Below are positions 7,117 to 16,056 of a stretch of 18,555 bases of DNA, piece after piece (the stretch's first letter is position 1; each line of letters begins with the position of its first letter). The stretch is taken from NCBI GenBank assembly GCA_021731185.1, contig JAKFXW010000083.1:1-18555 (forward strand), read 5' to 3'. Under the pieces are notes generated by a model that did no database searches, had not been told where the DNA came from, and was given only the letters and a program-made list of their open reading frames with translations. This stretch comes from Gallionellaceae bacterium. Lineage in GTDB: Bacteria; Pseudomonadota; Gammaproteobacteria; Burkholderiales; Gallionellaceae. The translations under genes were made by a program, and so were the position numbers.

Positions 7117-8169
7117 TTGGATGTCACAATAGCCATTGATGCAATGGGCGGGGATCATGGAGTGCAAGTTACGGTTCCTGCTGCGTTGAAGTATTTGCAA
7201 AAGCATCCGAATGACACCATTTTATTGGTTGGACTGCCTGAGGCTATAGAGGCCGAACTGCGCGCTGCCAATACATCGGTCGGGTCACGCTTACGCATTC
7301 ATACGGCAAGTGAAATCGTGGGTATGGACGAATCGCCGCAGCTTGCGTTGCGGAATAAAAAAGATTCCTCCATGCGCGTTGCTATCAACATGGTCAAAAG
7401 TGGCGAAGCAATGGCCTGCGTGAGCGCGGGCAATACTGGTGCGTTAATGGCTACAGCACGATATGTGTTGAAAATGTTGCCCGGGATAGATCGCCCAGCC
7501 ATCGCATCATTTTTACCCACTTATAAAGGCCAGGTTTGCATGTTGGATCTAGGTGCCAATGTTGACTGTAATGCCGAACACTTGTTGCAGTTTGCCTTGA
7601 TGGGCACAGCCTTGGTCAGCGCAATCGAACATAAAGATAAGCCGACAGTGGGCTTGTTGAACATTGGTAGTGAGGATATTAAAGGTACCGAAGTAGTCAA
7701 GCAGGCCGCTGAATTATTGCGCCTGAGCGACCTGAATTTTTACGGTAATGTCGAAGGGAATGATATTTTTAAAGGCATCACCGACATTGTAGTATGTGAT
7801 GGTTTTGTTGGAAATGTTGCGCTCAAAACAACTGAGGGTTTAGCGCAAATGCTGGGTGGATTTTTGCGTGAGGAATTTAGCCGCAATATTTTTACTAAAA
7901 TTGCTGGGCTAGTAGCAATGCCCGTACTTAAAAAATTTAAACGCCGTGTCGATCATCGTCGCTACAATGGAGCAAGCTTGCTGGGGCTGCGAGGTATTGT
8001 TTTGAAAAGTCATGGTTCGGCTGATGCGCTGGCTTTTCTATGTGCGATTGAACGTGCAGCTGAAGAAGCGCGCGGCGGAATGTTGCATCAAATCAGCGCG
8101 CATATTGAAGCGTGGCACGCACTACAAAACATTCCTGAATTACAAAATATTTCTGGAGAGAACACCTGA
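7117..8169 (+). CDS. plsX: Phosphate acyltransferase PlsX
   Basis: Converts acyl-ACP to acyl-phosphate, the donor used by PlsY to make lysophosphatidate, and so links fatty acid synthesis to phospholipids; a peripheral membrane protein. 350 residues (E. coli 356). The N-terminal signature AIDAMGGDHG is at residues 6-15; SAGNTGALMA, MLDLGANVDC, LLNIGSEDIKG and VVCDGFVGNVALKTTEG are further family blocks. The start is TTG at 7117, with GAGGG about 8 bases upstream; the nearby ATG at 7121 is out of frame. The stop overlaps the fabH ATG by one base (TGATG), indicating translational coupling. The 116 bases between rpmF and plsX hold no credible gene. Confidence 0.97.
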   Translation: MDVTIAIDAMGGDHGVQVTVPAALKYLQKHPNDTILLVGLPEAIEAELRAANTSVGSRLRIHTASEIVGMDESPQLALRNKKDSSMRVAINMVKSGEAMACVSAGNTGALMATARYVLKMLPGIDRPAIASFLPTYKGQVCMLDLGANVDCNAEHLLQFALMGTALVSAIEHKDKPTVGLLNIGSEDIKGTEVVKQAAELLRLSDLNFYGNVEGNDIFKGITDIVVCDGFVGNVALKTTEGLAQMLGGFLREEFSRNIFTKIAGLVAMPVLKKFKRRVDHRRYNGASLLGLRGIVLKSHGSADALAFLCAIERAAEEARGGMLHQISAHIEAWHALQNIPELQNISGENT

Positions 8170-9125
8170 TGTACTCAAAAATTACAGGCACAGGTGGGTA
8201 TCTTCCAGCTAAAGTTTTAACTAACTTTGATCTCGAAAAAATAGTAGATACCTCGCACGACTGGATACTTAGCCGCAGCGGAATCATGCAGCGACACATT
8301 GCAGATGCAAGTGAAGCGGCCAGTGATTTAGCACTCCATGCTAGCCGCCGCGCACTAGAGGCGGCCGGAATCAGCGCACAGGACATTGATCTCATCATTG
8401 TGGCGACCACCACACCCGATCAAATTTTCCCCAGCACAGCCTGCATTCTGCAAGATAAATTAGGCAACAAAAGTGCAGTAGCATTTGATGTGCAGGCAGT
8501 GTGCAGCGGCTTTATTTATGCACTTAATACGGCGGATTTGTTTATTCGTAGCGGACAAGCACGCAATGCATTGGTTGTAGGTACTGAGGTGTTATCCAGA
8601 ATTCTTGATTGGACAGATCGCACCACGTGTGTGTTATTTGGCGATGGTGCGGGCGCGGTCGTGCTACAACGTAGTGACACGCCGGGGATTTTATCGGCCA
8701 AATTACATGCAGATGGTAGCCAGCGCGGAATGCTTGCTGCCAAAGGCAGTATACGTAATGGCTCGATTCAGGGTAACCCATTCATCTCGATGGATGGGCA
8801 AGGCGTATTTAAATTTGCGGTAAAAGTATTAAGCGAAGTGGTGGAAGAAGTGCTGATGGAAAATAAAATGACACATGCGGATATAGATTGGCTGGTTCCG
8901 CATCAAGCTAATCTTCGCATCATGGAAGCTACTGCAAAAAAATTAAATTTAAGTTTAGATAAAGTGGTTATTACCGTTGCTAAACATGGCAACACCTCAG
9001 CAGCCTCTATTCCTTTGGCACTGGACACAGCGGTGCGCGATGGACGCATCAAGGCCGGGCAGCATGTGTTATGTGAAGCGGTGGGCGGGGGATTTACCTG
9101 GGGTGCGATATTAATAAAATGGTAA
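8169..9125 (+). CDS. fabH: 3-oxoacyl-ACP synthase III (KAS III)
   Basis: Starts type II fatty acid synthesis by condensing acetyl-CoA with malonyl-ACP. 318 residues. The catalytic triad is intact: Cys112 (VQAVCSGF), His245 (VPHQANLRI) and Asn275 (KHGNTSAAS). The C-terminal block GGGFTWGAIL is present. The usual TRTGI near residue 36 reads SRSGI, a mild change. The start overlaps the plsX stop. fabD follows after 42 bases. Confidence 0.98.
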   Translation: MYSKITGTGGYLPAKVLTNFDLEKIVDTSHDWILSRSGIMQRHIADASEAASDLALHASRRALEAAGISAQDIDLIIVATTTPDQIFPSTACILQDKLGNKSAVAFDVQAVCSGFIYALNTADLFIRSGQARNALVVGTEVLSRILDWTDRTTCVLFGDGAGAVVLQRSDTPGILSAKLHADGSQRGMLAAKGSIRNGSIQGNPFISMDGQGVFKFAVKVLSEVVEEVLMENKMTHADIDWLVPHQANLRIMEATAKKLNLSLDKVVITVAKHGNTSAASIPLALDTAVRDGRIKAGQHVLCEAVGGGFTWGAILIKW

Positions 9126-9167
9126 GTTGCGACGCACTCAATTTTCGATATTTATTTTTGAATCGCT

Positions 9168-10100
9168 ATGCATAAATTTGCTTTCGTTTTTCCGGGTCAG
9201 GGATCACAGTCACGCGGCATGATGGGTGGCTTTAGCAATTTTCCAGTGGTGCATGATACTTTCATTGAAGCGTCCGACATCTTAAAACAAAACCTGTGGC
9301 AACTCGCCGCAGAAGGCACGGATGCTGATTTGAACGCTACCATCAATACCCAGCCGCTTATGTTGACTGCCGGGGTTGCGGTCTATCGCGCCTGGCTTAG
9401 TTTGCAAGCTCCTAAGCCATTGATGTTGGCTGGACATAGTTTAGGCGAATACAGTGCGCTGGTTGCCAGTGGAGCTTTGCGCTTTGCAGATGCCTTGCCT
9501 TTAGTTCGATACCGTGCCGAATGTATGCAACAGGCCGTACCGGAAGGTGTGGGCGGTATCGCCGCCATCCTTGGTTTGGAAGATGATCAAGTGCGCGCTG
9601 TATGCAAGGAAGCCGCGCAGCACGAAGTGTTGGAAGCCGTTAACTTTAATTCGCCCGGACAAGTTGTCATAGCCGGAAATCGTGCGGCAGTTGAGCGCGG
9701 TATGGCATTGGCAAAATCGAAAGGTGCAAAACGCGCAGTGATGCTGCCGATGAGCGTGCCGTCGCATTGCAGTTTGTTGCGTGGTGCTGCAGAAAAATTG
9801 CGACTTTATTTGCAAAATGTATCCATTCAATCCCCTGTCATCCCTGTGATACATAATGCCGATGTAAAAAGTTATGTCGATCCCGCAGCGATTAAAGATG
9901 CGCTGGTTCGTCAGCTATATTCGCCGGTACGCTGGGTGGAAACCATACAACATTTTGGTCAACTCGGTCTTACCCATAATGTTGAATGCGCGCCGGGCAG
10001 AGTACTGGCTGGATTAAACAAACGTATTGATACCAATCAACAAGTGTTGGCACTTAATGATGGTGCATCGTTGCAAACAGTTTTGGCAGCATTAACCTGA
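9168..10100 (+). CDS. fabD: Malonyl-CoA:ACP transacylase
   Basis: Moves malonyl from CoA to ACP to supply the elongation unit. 310 residues. N-terminal FPGQGSQ (Gln11 of the oxyanion hole), nucleophile Ser91 in GHSLGEYSAL, Arg116 for the malonyl carboxylate, and His200 in VPSHCSLL. The start ATG at 9168 has no clear ribosome site, so translation may depend on the upstream genes. Followed by fabG after 28 bases. Confidence 0.98.
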   Translation: MHKFAFVFPGQGSQSRGMMGGFSNFPVVHDTFIEASDILKQNLWQLAAEGTDADLNATINTQPLMLTAGVAVYRAWLSLQAPKPLMLAGHSLGEYSALVASGALRFADALPLVRYRAECMQQAVPEGVGGIAAILGLEDDQVRAVCKEAAQHEVLEAVNFNSPGQVVIAGNRAAVERGMALAKSKGAKRAVMLPMSVPSHCSLLRGAAEKLRLYLQNVSIQSPVIPVIHNADVKSYVDPAAIKDALVRQLYSPVRWVETIQHFGQLGLTHNVECAPGRVLAGLNKRIDTNQQVLALNDGASLQTVLAALT

Positions 10101-10128
10101 TAAATAAACCTGAAATCGGGAGAAGATA

Positions 10129-10872
10129 ATGAGCTTGCAAGGACAAATTGCTCTCGTGACTGGAGCCAGTCGCGGCATAGGGCGGGGCATCGCGACTGAG
10201 TTAGGTAAGCAGGGCGCGATTGTTGTTGGCACAGCCACGACGCAAAAAGGTGCGGATGCAATCAGCGAATACATGAACGCATCGGATATTAAAGGTTGCG
10301 GTCTAGCTTTGAATGTACTGGACGCAACTCAAATTGAGCAGACGCTCAGTGTCATAAAGAGCAAATACGGTGAGGTTTCTATCTTGGTAAATAATGCTGG
10401 CATCACGCGTGACAATTTACTGGTGCGCATGAGCGAAGAAGAGTGGGACGATGTGCTGGCAACTAATTTAAAATCTGTTTTTCGATTGAGTCGTGCTGTG
10501 TTGCGACCCATGATGAAAGCGCGTCAGGGGCGTATTATCAATATTTCTTCGGTGATTGGCAGCACGGGCAATCCGGGGCAGGCGAACTATGCGGCATCTA
10601 AAGCCGGGCTGATAGGTTTTAGTAAATCGCTTGCTCGCGAAATTGGCAGCCGTAATATCACGGTTAACTGTATTGCGCCGGGATTTATCGAAACTGATAT
10701 GACTGAGGCTCTATCCGCCGAACAGCGTGAGAAATTATTGCAAGATGTGCCGCTGCAAAGACTGGGACAGGTGTCAGATATTGCCGCAGCAGTGGTATTT
10801 TTAGCGGGGGTAAGTGCTGCTTACATAACTGGGGCAACTTTGCACGTTAATGGTGGCTTGCATATGGAATAG
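10129..10872 (+). CDS. fabG: 3-oxoacyl-ACP reductase
   Basis: NADPH-dependent reduction of 3-oxoacyl-ACP in each elongation round. 247 residues, a short-chain dehydrogenase. Cofactor motif TGASRGIG at residues 11-18, NNAG at 88-91, active-site Asn113, Ser141, Tyr154 and Lys158 (YAASK), and PGFIETDMT after the active site. A good ribosome site (GGGAGAAG) precedes the ATG. Confidence 0.98.
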   Translation: MSLQGQIALVTGASRGIGRGIATELGKQGAIVVGTATTQKGADAISEYMNASDIKGCGLALNVLDATQIEQTLSVIKSKYGEVSILVNNAGITRDNLLVRMSEEEWDDVLATNLKSVFRLSRAVLRPMMKARQGRIINISSVIGSTGNPGQANYAASKAGLIGFSKSLAREIGSRNITVNCIAPGFIETDMTEALSAEQREKLLQDVPLQRLGQVSDIAAAVVFLAGVSAAYITGATLHVNGGLHME

Positions 10873-10965
10873 CGGTTAAATTCCAGCTTATTTCTGTTAA
10901 CTAGCAATAAAGCTTTGTTGCAATGTTTCATTGTTTGATGTGTTAGTTAAGTCTACATTCACCTG

Positions 10966-10994
10966 TTGGGAATTTGTAGCAAGTTTGGTAGAAT
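10966..10994 (+). promoter_or_regulatory. Internal sigma70 promoter for acpP
   Basis: -35 TTGGGA (10966-10971), 17-base spacer, -10 TAGAAT (10989-10994, five of six) in the 163-base fabG-acpP gap. Start predicted near 11001, 35 bases before the acpP ATG. ACP is needed in large excess over the other Fab proteins, and E. coli acpP also has its own promoter here. Confidence 0.6.
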
Positions 10995-11035
10995 GGCGCA
11001 GCTTTTTGAACTTTAATCTGAGTAGGGAGAGTTTC

Positions 11036-11272
11036 ATGTCGAATATCGAACAACGTGTCAAGAAAATTGTCGCTGAACAACTGGGCGTAAATGAATCAGA
11101 AGTAAAAAATGAATCTTCATTTGTAAATGATTTAGGTGCCGATTCTTTGGATACCGTTGAATTAGTGATGGCATTGGAAGAGGAGTTTGAATGTGAAATT
11201 CCTGACGAAGCCGCAGAAAAAATTACCACCGTGCAACAGGCTATTGATTACGTCAATGCCAATCCGAAGTAA
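11036..11272 (+). CDS. acpP: Acyl carrier protein
   Basis: Carries growing acyl chains on 4'-phosphopantetheine. 78 residues, acidic. The attachment serine is Ser37 in GADSLDTVELVMALEEEF. The ATG at 11036 has GGGAGA 5-6 bases upstream; the same frame is open further upstream, but this start fits the family exactly. fabF follows after 21 bases. Confidence 0.98.
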   Translation: MSNIEQRVKKIVAEQLGVNESEVKNESSFVNDLGADSLDTVELVMALEEEFECEIPDEAAEKITTVQQAIDYVNANPK

Positions 11273-11293
11273 CTTTATTCCCCTTTCATATTT

Positions 11294-12544
11294 GTGAGTT
11301 CTAATACAACTAAACGCAGAGTTGTCGTTACTGGTATGGGTATTGTTTCGCCTATCGGTATCGGCCTGGCACAAGCTTGGCAAAGCATTGTTGATGGCAA
11401 ATCGGGCATTGCTCGCGTTACTCGGTTTGATGCCAGCCCTATTGCTTCGCAGATAGCAGGCGAGGTTAAAAATTTCGATGTCACCCAATATTTGTCGGCT
11501 AAAGAAGCACGTCGTATGGATATTTTCATCCATTATGGCTTGGTGGCAGGAATGGAAGCGGTGAAGGATGCCGGATTAGTTGTAACTGAGCAAAATGCCG
11601 AGCGTATAGGCGTAAATATAGGCTCTGGCATCGGTGGTTTGCCGATGATTGAGGATACGCACAACGATTATCTGGCAGGCGGCGCACGTAAAATTTCGCC
11701 GTTTTTTATTCCAGGCACGATCATTAATATGATTGCAGGGAATTTGTCGATTATGTATGGATTCAAAGGGCCAAACCTGGCAATGGTGACAGCATGTACC
11801 ACCGCCGCTCACTGCATTGGTGAATCTGCCCGCATTATCGAGTATGGCGATGCGGATGTAATGGTTGCGGGGGGGTCTGAGTCCTGTATATCTGTTTTAG
11901 CAATGGGCGGTTTTTCCTCTGCACGCGCACTTTCTACACGCAATGATGATCCCGCTACCGCTAGCCGTCCGTGGGACAAGGGTCGCGATGGATTTGTTAT
12001 GGGCGAAGGTGCTGGTGTAATCGTGTTAGAAGAATACGAACACGCTAAAGCGCGTGGAGCAAAAATTTATGCGGAGGTGGCGGGATATGGTATGAGTGCC
12101 GATGCCTATCATATGACAGCACCCAGTGAAAATGGTGAAGGCGCGGCCAGGTGTATGCGCAATGCACTTCGCAATGCTGGCTTGAACGCCGATCAAGTGG
12201 ATTACATTAACGCGCATGGCACATCCACCCCGCTGGGTGACTTGGCTGAAACTATGGCCATGAAACTTTGCTTGGGCGAGCACGCCAAAAAGGTTAAAGT
12301 CAGCTCCACCAAATCTATGACCGGACATTTGTTAGGCGCGGCCGGTGGAGTTGAAGCGATATTTTCAATATTGGGTATCCACCATCAAGTTGCCCCACCT
12401 ACCATTAATTTACATGAACCCAGTGAAGGTTGTGACTTGGATTATGTTGCCAATACTGCGCGCAATATGAAAATTGAGGTAGCCATGTCTAATTCCTTTG
12501 GCTTTGGTGGCACGAACGGAACATTGGTTTTTCGTAAAATCTGA
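11294..12544 (+). CDS. fabF: 3-oxoacyl-ACP synthase II (KAS II)
   Basis: Main elongating condensing enzyme of type II fatty acid synthesis. 416 residues. Active site: Cys168 (VTACTTAAHCIG), His308 (NAHGTSTPLGD), Lys340 and His345 (STKSMTGHLLGAAGG); C-terminal NSFGFGGTNGTLVF. Starts at GTG 11294 with no visible ribosome site in the 21-base gap after acpP, so it is probably translated less efficiently than acpP. Confidence 0.98.
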   Translation: MSSNTTKRRVVVTGMGIVSPIGIGLAQAWQSIVDGKSGIARVTRFDASPIASQIAGEVKNFDVTQYLSAKEARRMDIFIHYGLVAGMEAVKDAGLVVTEQNAERIGVNIGSGIGGLPMIEDTHNDYLAGGARKISPFFIPGTIINMIAGNLSIMYGFKGPNLAMVTACTTAAHCIGESARIIEYGDADVMVAGGSESCISVLAMGGFSSARALSTRNDDPATASRPWDKGRDGFVMGEGAGVIVLEEYEHAKARGAKIYAEVAGYGMSADAYHMTAPSENGEGAARCMRNALRNAGLNADQVDYINAHGTSTPLGDLAETMAMKLCLGEHAKKVKVSSTKSMTGHLLGAAGGVEAIFSILGIHHQVAPPTINLHEPSEGCDLDYVANTARNMKIEVAMSNSFGFGGTNGTLVFRKI

Positions 12545-12562
12545 CAAGAGGCATGGCTCACC

Positions 12563-13402
12563 ATGCAAATCAATACAAAAGTTAATGGGAGCCTGTCCAA
12601 CCAGGTCAGCATTCATGACCGAGGTTTATTGTACGGAGATGGTGTGTTTCGCACCATGCGGGTGTCAGCTGGGCGGGTGCTTTGTTGGCAACTACATTAT
12701 CAAAAGCTGCAACATGATTGCGCAGCCTTAGGCATAATCTGCCCAGAGTCAACATTATTAGCGCAAGAACTACAGTCCCTCCTGCAGCAGCATCCCGATG
12801 GCGTTGCCAAAATTATTATTACCCGGGGGCTGCAATCTGAACGCGGTTATCGCCCCTTATCGGCTAGCTTGCCGACTCGAATCATCAGTATTTCTCCACC
12901 ACCTCAGTTCCCAGACAAATTTGGAGTGGAAGGCGTTAAGATCAGAGTTTGTCAAACTCGATTAGCGCATCAGCCACGTCTGGCCGGACTTAAACATTTG
13001 AACAGGCTAGAGAATATCATGGCGGCGGCGGAGTGGGATGATGCCCAGATTGCTGAAGGAGTCATGCTCGATTTAGCTGGGAATGTAATAGAAGGTACGC
13101 GTGGCAATATCTTTGCCGTGCGTGCTGGACAAATACACACACCTGACTTAACCCATTGCGGTGTGGCGGGTGTACAACGCGATAGGGTAATCGATTGGGC
13201 GGCAAAAAATAACGTGCCGTGCAAAATTGAGCTTTTTAGCTTGACGGAGTTAATAGCCGCAGATGAGATATTTTTGATAAACAGTGTTGTTGGTTTGTGG
13301 CCAGTACGCGAGTTCGTAGATCAAAACGGGCAAAATGAAACCTGGAGCCAGTTTCCAATCAGCAAGCAAATACAGAAATGGTTAAACAGTGCGGACGCTT
13401 AA
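12563..13402 (+). CDS. pabC: Aminodeoxychorismate lyase
   Basis: PLP enzyme giving 4-aminobenzoate and pyruvate for folate synthesis; fold-type IV. 279 residues. Blocks: NQVSIHDRGLLYGDGVFRTM at the N-terminus with the lyase-type Thr31, the PLP lysine Lys144 in GLKHLNRLEN, EGTRGNIFAV, and INSVVGLWPV near the end. Position between fabF and mltG is the usual one for PabC. A branched-chain or D-amino acid aminotransferase is the alternative for this fold; context favours PabC. Ribosome site GAGG. The 3' end overlaps mltG by 14 bases. Confidence 0.93.
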   Translation: MQINTKVNGSLSNQVSIHDRGLLYGDGVFRTMRVSAGRVLCWQLHYQKLQHDCAALGIICPESTLLAQELQSLLQQHPDGVAKIIITRGLQSERGYRPLSASLPTRIISISPPPQFPDKFGVEGVKIRVCQTRLAHQPRLAGLKHLNRLENIMAAAEWDDAQIAEGVMLDLAGNVIEGTRGNIFAVRAGQIHTPDLTHCGVAGVQRDRVIDWAAKNNVPCKIELFSLTELIAADEIFLINSVVGLWPVREFVDQNGQNETWSQFPISKQIQKWLNSADA

Positions 13403-14390
13403 TAGAATCATATTAATTTTATTGTTATTTACTATATTTTTGAGTAGTGCAATAGCTTATGTTGCAACGCGCCCATTAAACATAGCCACCCTGCCCGCAA
13501 CATTTACCTTGGCAAAAGGTATCAGTTTGGGGGGGGCTGCTCAATATTTGCAGAAAGTCGGCATTCTAGGTGACAGCACTGACGAACGGATATTTGCTGG
13601 GGTTGGACGCATATTGGGTATGTCCACGCAAATCAAGGCAGGTAGTTATCAATTGAAGGCTTCGCCCTCTATATTAGAATTGCTTAATTTGGTTAGTAAA
13701 GGTCAGGTCATTGAATCACAAATAAGCATCATAGAAGGATGGACATTCAATCAATTACGAGATTCATTTAATGTAAATCCTGACATTCGTCATGACACGC
13801 TTGGGCTGTCTGACGCAAGTATTTTGCAACAGCTTGGATTGTCAGGCAAACATGCAGAAGGTCTTTTCTTCCCAGACACCTATTATTTTACTAGCGGCAC
13901 TAGTGACTTGGTTTTGTTACAACAAGCACAACAAACCATGCAAAAACATTTGGACGCAAATTGGGCAACGCGCTCACCTAACTTACCTTTAAGCACGCCC
14001 TATCAGGCATTAATTTTAGCATCCATCGTGGAAAAAGAAACAGGGCAGGCGCGTGATCGCGACATGATTGCCGGAGTCTTCATTAACCGATTGAAAATTG
14101 GGATGAAATTGCAGACAGATCCCACTGTTATTTACGGCATGGGCAAATCATTCGATGGAAATTTACGCCTGCGAGATTTACTGAAGGATACCTCTTACAA
14201 TACCTACACTCGACATGGTTTACCACCCACTCCTATAGCCTTGCCCGGGTTGGCTTCACTGCAAGCGGTAATGCATCCGGCCAAGACTAAAGCTTTGTAT
14301 TTTGTGTCACGCGGAGACGGAAGTTCCGAATTTTCCAGCACATTACGCGATCATAATAATGCTGTAAATCGCTACCAAAAACGTCGCTAA
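13389..14390 (+). CDS. mltG: Endolytic peptidoglycan transglycosylase MltG (YceG-like)
   Basis: Inner-membrane lytic transglycosylase that cuts nascent glycan strands and ends their elongation. 333 residues. One N-terminal membrane anchor (about residues 7-27, IILILLLFTIFLSSAIAYVA), then a LysM-like periplasmic region, then the catalytic domain with Glu215 in ASIVEKETG and the blocks FINRLKIGMKLQTDPTVIYG and NTYTRHGLPPTPIALPG. Starts at GTG 13389 inside the end of pabC. The stop is one base before the tmk ATG. Confidence 0.96.
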   Translation: MRTLNRIILILLLFTIFLSSAIAYVATRPLNIATLPATFTLAKGISLGGAAQYLQKVGILGDSTDERIFAGVGRILGMSTQIKAGSYQLKASPSILELLNLVSKGQVIESQISIIEGWTFNQLRDSFNVNPDIRHDTLGLSDASILQQLGLSGKHAEGLFFPDTYYFTSGTSDLVLLQQAQQTMQKHLDANWATRSPNLPLSTPYQALILASIVEKETGQARDRDMIAGVFINRLKIGMKLQTDPTVIYGMGKSFDGNLRLRDLLKDTSYNTYTRHGLPPTPIALPGLASLQAVMHPAKTKALYFVSRGDGSSEFSSTLRDHNNAVNRYQKRR

Positions 14391-14391
14391 A

Positions 14392-15033
14392 ATGAATAAT
14401 GTTGCCAAAGTTAGTAATGCCAAAGTGAGTAATACCAGATTCATCACATTTGAGGGCATAGACGGAGCAGGCAAAAGCACGCATATCGCTTGGTTTGTAG
14501 ATACGCTACGCCAGAAAGGTGAAGTGCTGCTGACTAGAGAACCAGGCGGCACGCCGTTAGGCGAGAATTTACGGGAAATGCTGCTGAATTACCCTATGCA
14601 CGCTGAAACTGAGGCCATGCTTATGTTCGCTGCTCGCTTGGAACATGTAGAAAAAGTAATTAAGCCTGCCTTGCAGCAAGGTATTCGAGTTGTCTCAGAT
14701 CGATTTAGCGATGCCAGCTTTGCGTACCAAGGTGGGGGCAGGGGGGTGAATATGGATAAATTGGAACAGCTTGAACATTGGGTACATGGAAACTTGCAAC
14801 CTGATTTAACCTTATTGTTTGATCTGCCAGTCGAAATTGCCCGACAACGCTTATCAAATAACGTAACGCTGGATCGGTTTGAGCAGGAAAAAAGTAATTT
14901 TTTTGAGCGCGTAAGACAAGCCTATTTAAAACGTAGTCAACAATTTCCACAGCGTTTTGTTTTAATTGACGCAACCCAATCCCCTGATAGAGTTAAAGAG
15001 AATCTTGAGGAAATTGTTTTAACACACTGTTAA
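14392..15033 (+). CDS. tmk: Thymidylate kinase
   Basis: Phosphorylates dTMP to dTDP. 213 residues. P-loop GIDGAGKST (residues 22-30), TREPGGTPLGE, DRF motif (103-105) with SDASFAYQGGGRG, and the C-terminal lid region. From ATG 14392 the protein has a longer lead than usual (MNNVAKVSNAKVSNTRF) made of a duplicated 15-base unit. A GTG at 14425 would give MSNTRFITFEGIDG, nearer the family start. mltG ends one base earlier. holB follows after 9 bases. Confidence 0.97.
   Translation: MNNVAKVSNAKVSNTRFITFEGIDGAGKSTHIAWFVDTLRQKGEVLLTREPGGTPLGENLREMLLNYPMHAETEAMLMFAARLEHVEKVIKPALQQGIRVVSDRFSDASFAYQGGGRGVNMDKLEQLEHWVHGNLQPDLTLLFDLPVEIARQRLSNNVTLDRFEQEKSNFFERVRQAYLKRSQQFPQRFVLIDATQSPDRVKENLEEIVLTHC
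14404..14433 (+). repeat. Two tandem 15-base units at the start of tmk
   Basis: GCCAAAGTTAGTAAT (14404-14418) and GCCAAAGTGAGTAAT (14419-14433) differ at one base and encode AKVSN twice, before the conserved kinase fold. They may be a small N-terminal duplication or sequence upstream of the real start. Confidence 0.6.
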
Positions 15034-15042
15034 TGTTATAAA

Positions 15043-16056
15043 ATGACGAAACTCTACCCTTGGCAAGATGAATTATGGCAACGATGGGTAGTCTTGCGTG
15101 ATCATATGCCACAAGCATTACTACTTAAAGGGGCGGAGGGAATAGGTAAGTTAAATTTTGCTTTAAATATGGCTCAATCACTGCTGTGTGGGCAGCCCCT
15201 GAATAGCACTGCAGCTTGTCAAACTTGTTCTGCCTGCCATTGGTTTACCCAGCAATCTCATCCCGACTTTAAACTCATACAACCGGCAGCCATGACTGTG
15301 GCCGAGGACGAAAAAGAGAAAGAGGACGATAAAAAGCCCGCACGGCAGATCACCATTGAACAAATTCGTAGCCTAACTGACTTTGCAAGTCTTTCCTCTC
15401 ATCAAAATGGTTATAGGGTCGTTATTATTCATCCGGCTGAAGCAATGAATAACAATGCGGCTAACGCGCTCCTCAAAATTCTAGAAGAACCCCCCAAGCA
15501 GACGTTGATTATGTTAATCAGTCATAGGCCGCAGCGCTTATTGCCCACCATTCGTAGTCGTTGCCTGGCTTTTCCGATGCCGCTTCCGTCTTTAGAAATG
15601 GCGGTTGGTTGGCTGCAACAGCAGAAGTTGGCAACACCTATGGATTTTCTTGTTCAAACAGGATTTTCTCCGTTATTAGCTATGCAGCTTGCTGAAAATT
15701 CTCAAGTTCATGAGCAATATCATCATTTTATACGAGAAATATCACAGCCTGAAAAAGTTGATGTGTATGCCTTGTCTGATTACTTAAAAAACACTGAGCC
15801 CGTTAAAATGATCCATTGGCTACAACAATGGTGCTATGACTTAATAGGATGCAAACTCACTGGCAAGGCGCGATATTTCCATGAACAGACTGATTTGATT
15901 AATAAATTAACAGCCAAGGTGGATGTTCATAGAATATTACAATATCAATCCAAATTAACCATCGCCAAACGCGAGGCCTTGCATCCGCTCAATCCAAAGT
16001 TGCTATATGAATCTATTTTATTGGCGTATCAGCAAGCCATGCAGAGCACAACCTGA
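15043..16056 (+). CDS. holB: DNA polymerase III subunit delta'
   Basis: Stator subunit of the replicative clamp loader. 337 residues. AAA+ fold with a P-loop-like GAEGIGK (residues 30-36), zinc-module cysteines C49, C59, C62 and C65, NAANALLKILEEPP, and the SRC motif in IRSRCLAF. An acidic/basic loop (AEDEKEKEDDKK) near residue 90 is a common variable insertion in relatives. The stop overlaps the tatD start (TGATG). Confidence 0.96.
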   Translation: MTKLYPWQDELWQRWVVLRDHMPQALLLKGAEGIGKLNFALNMAQSLLCGQPLNSTAACQTCSACHWFTQQSHPDFKLIQPAAMTVAEDEKEKEDDKKPARQITIEQIRSLTDFASLSSHQNGYRVVIIHPAEAMNNNAANALLKILEEPPKQTLIMLISHRPQRLLPTIRSRCLAFPMPLPSLEMAVGWLQQQKLATPMDFLVQTGFSPLLAMQLAENSQVHEQYHHFIREISQPEKVDVYALSDYLKNTEPVKMIHWLQQWCYDLIGCKLTGKARYFHEQTDLINKLTAKVDVHRILQYQSKLTIAKREALHPLNPKLLYESILLAYQQAMQSTT

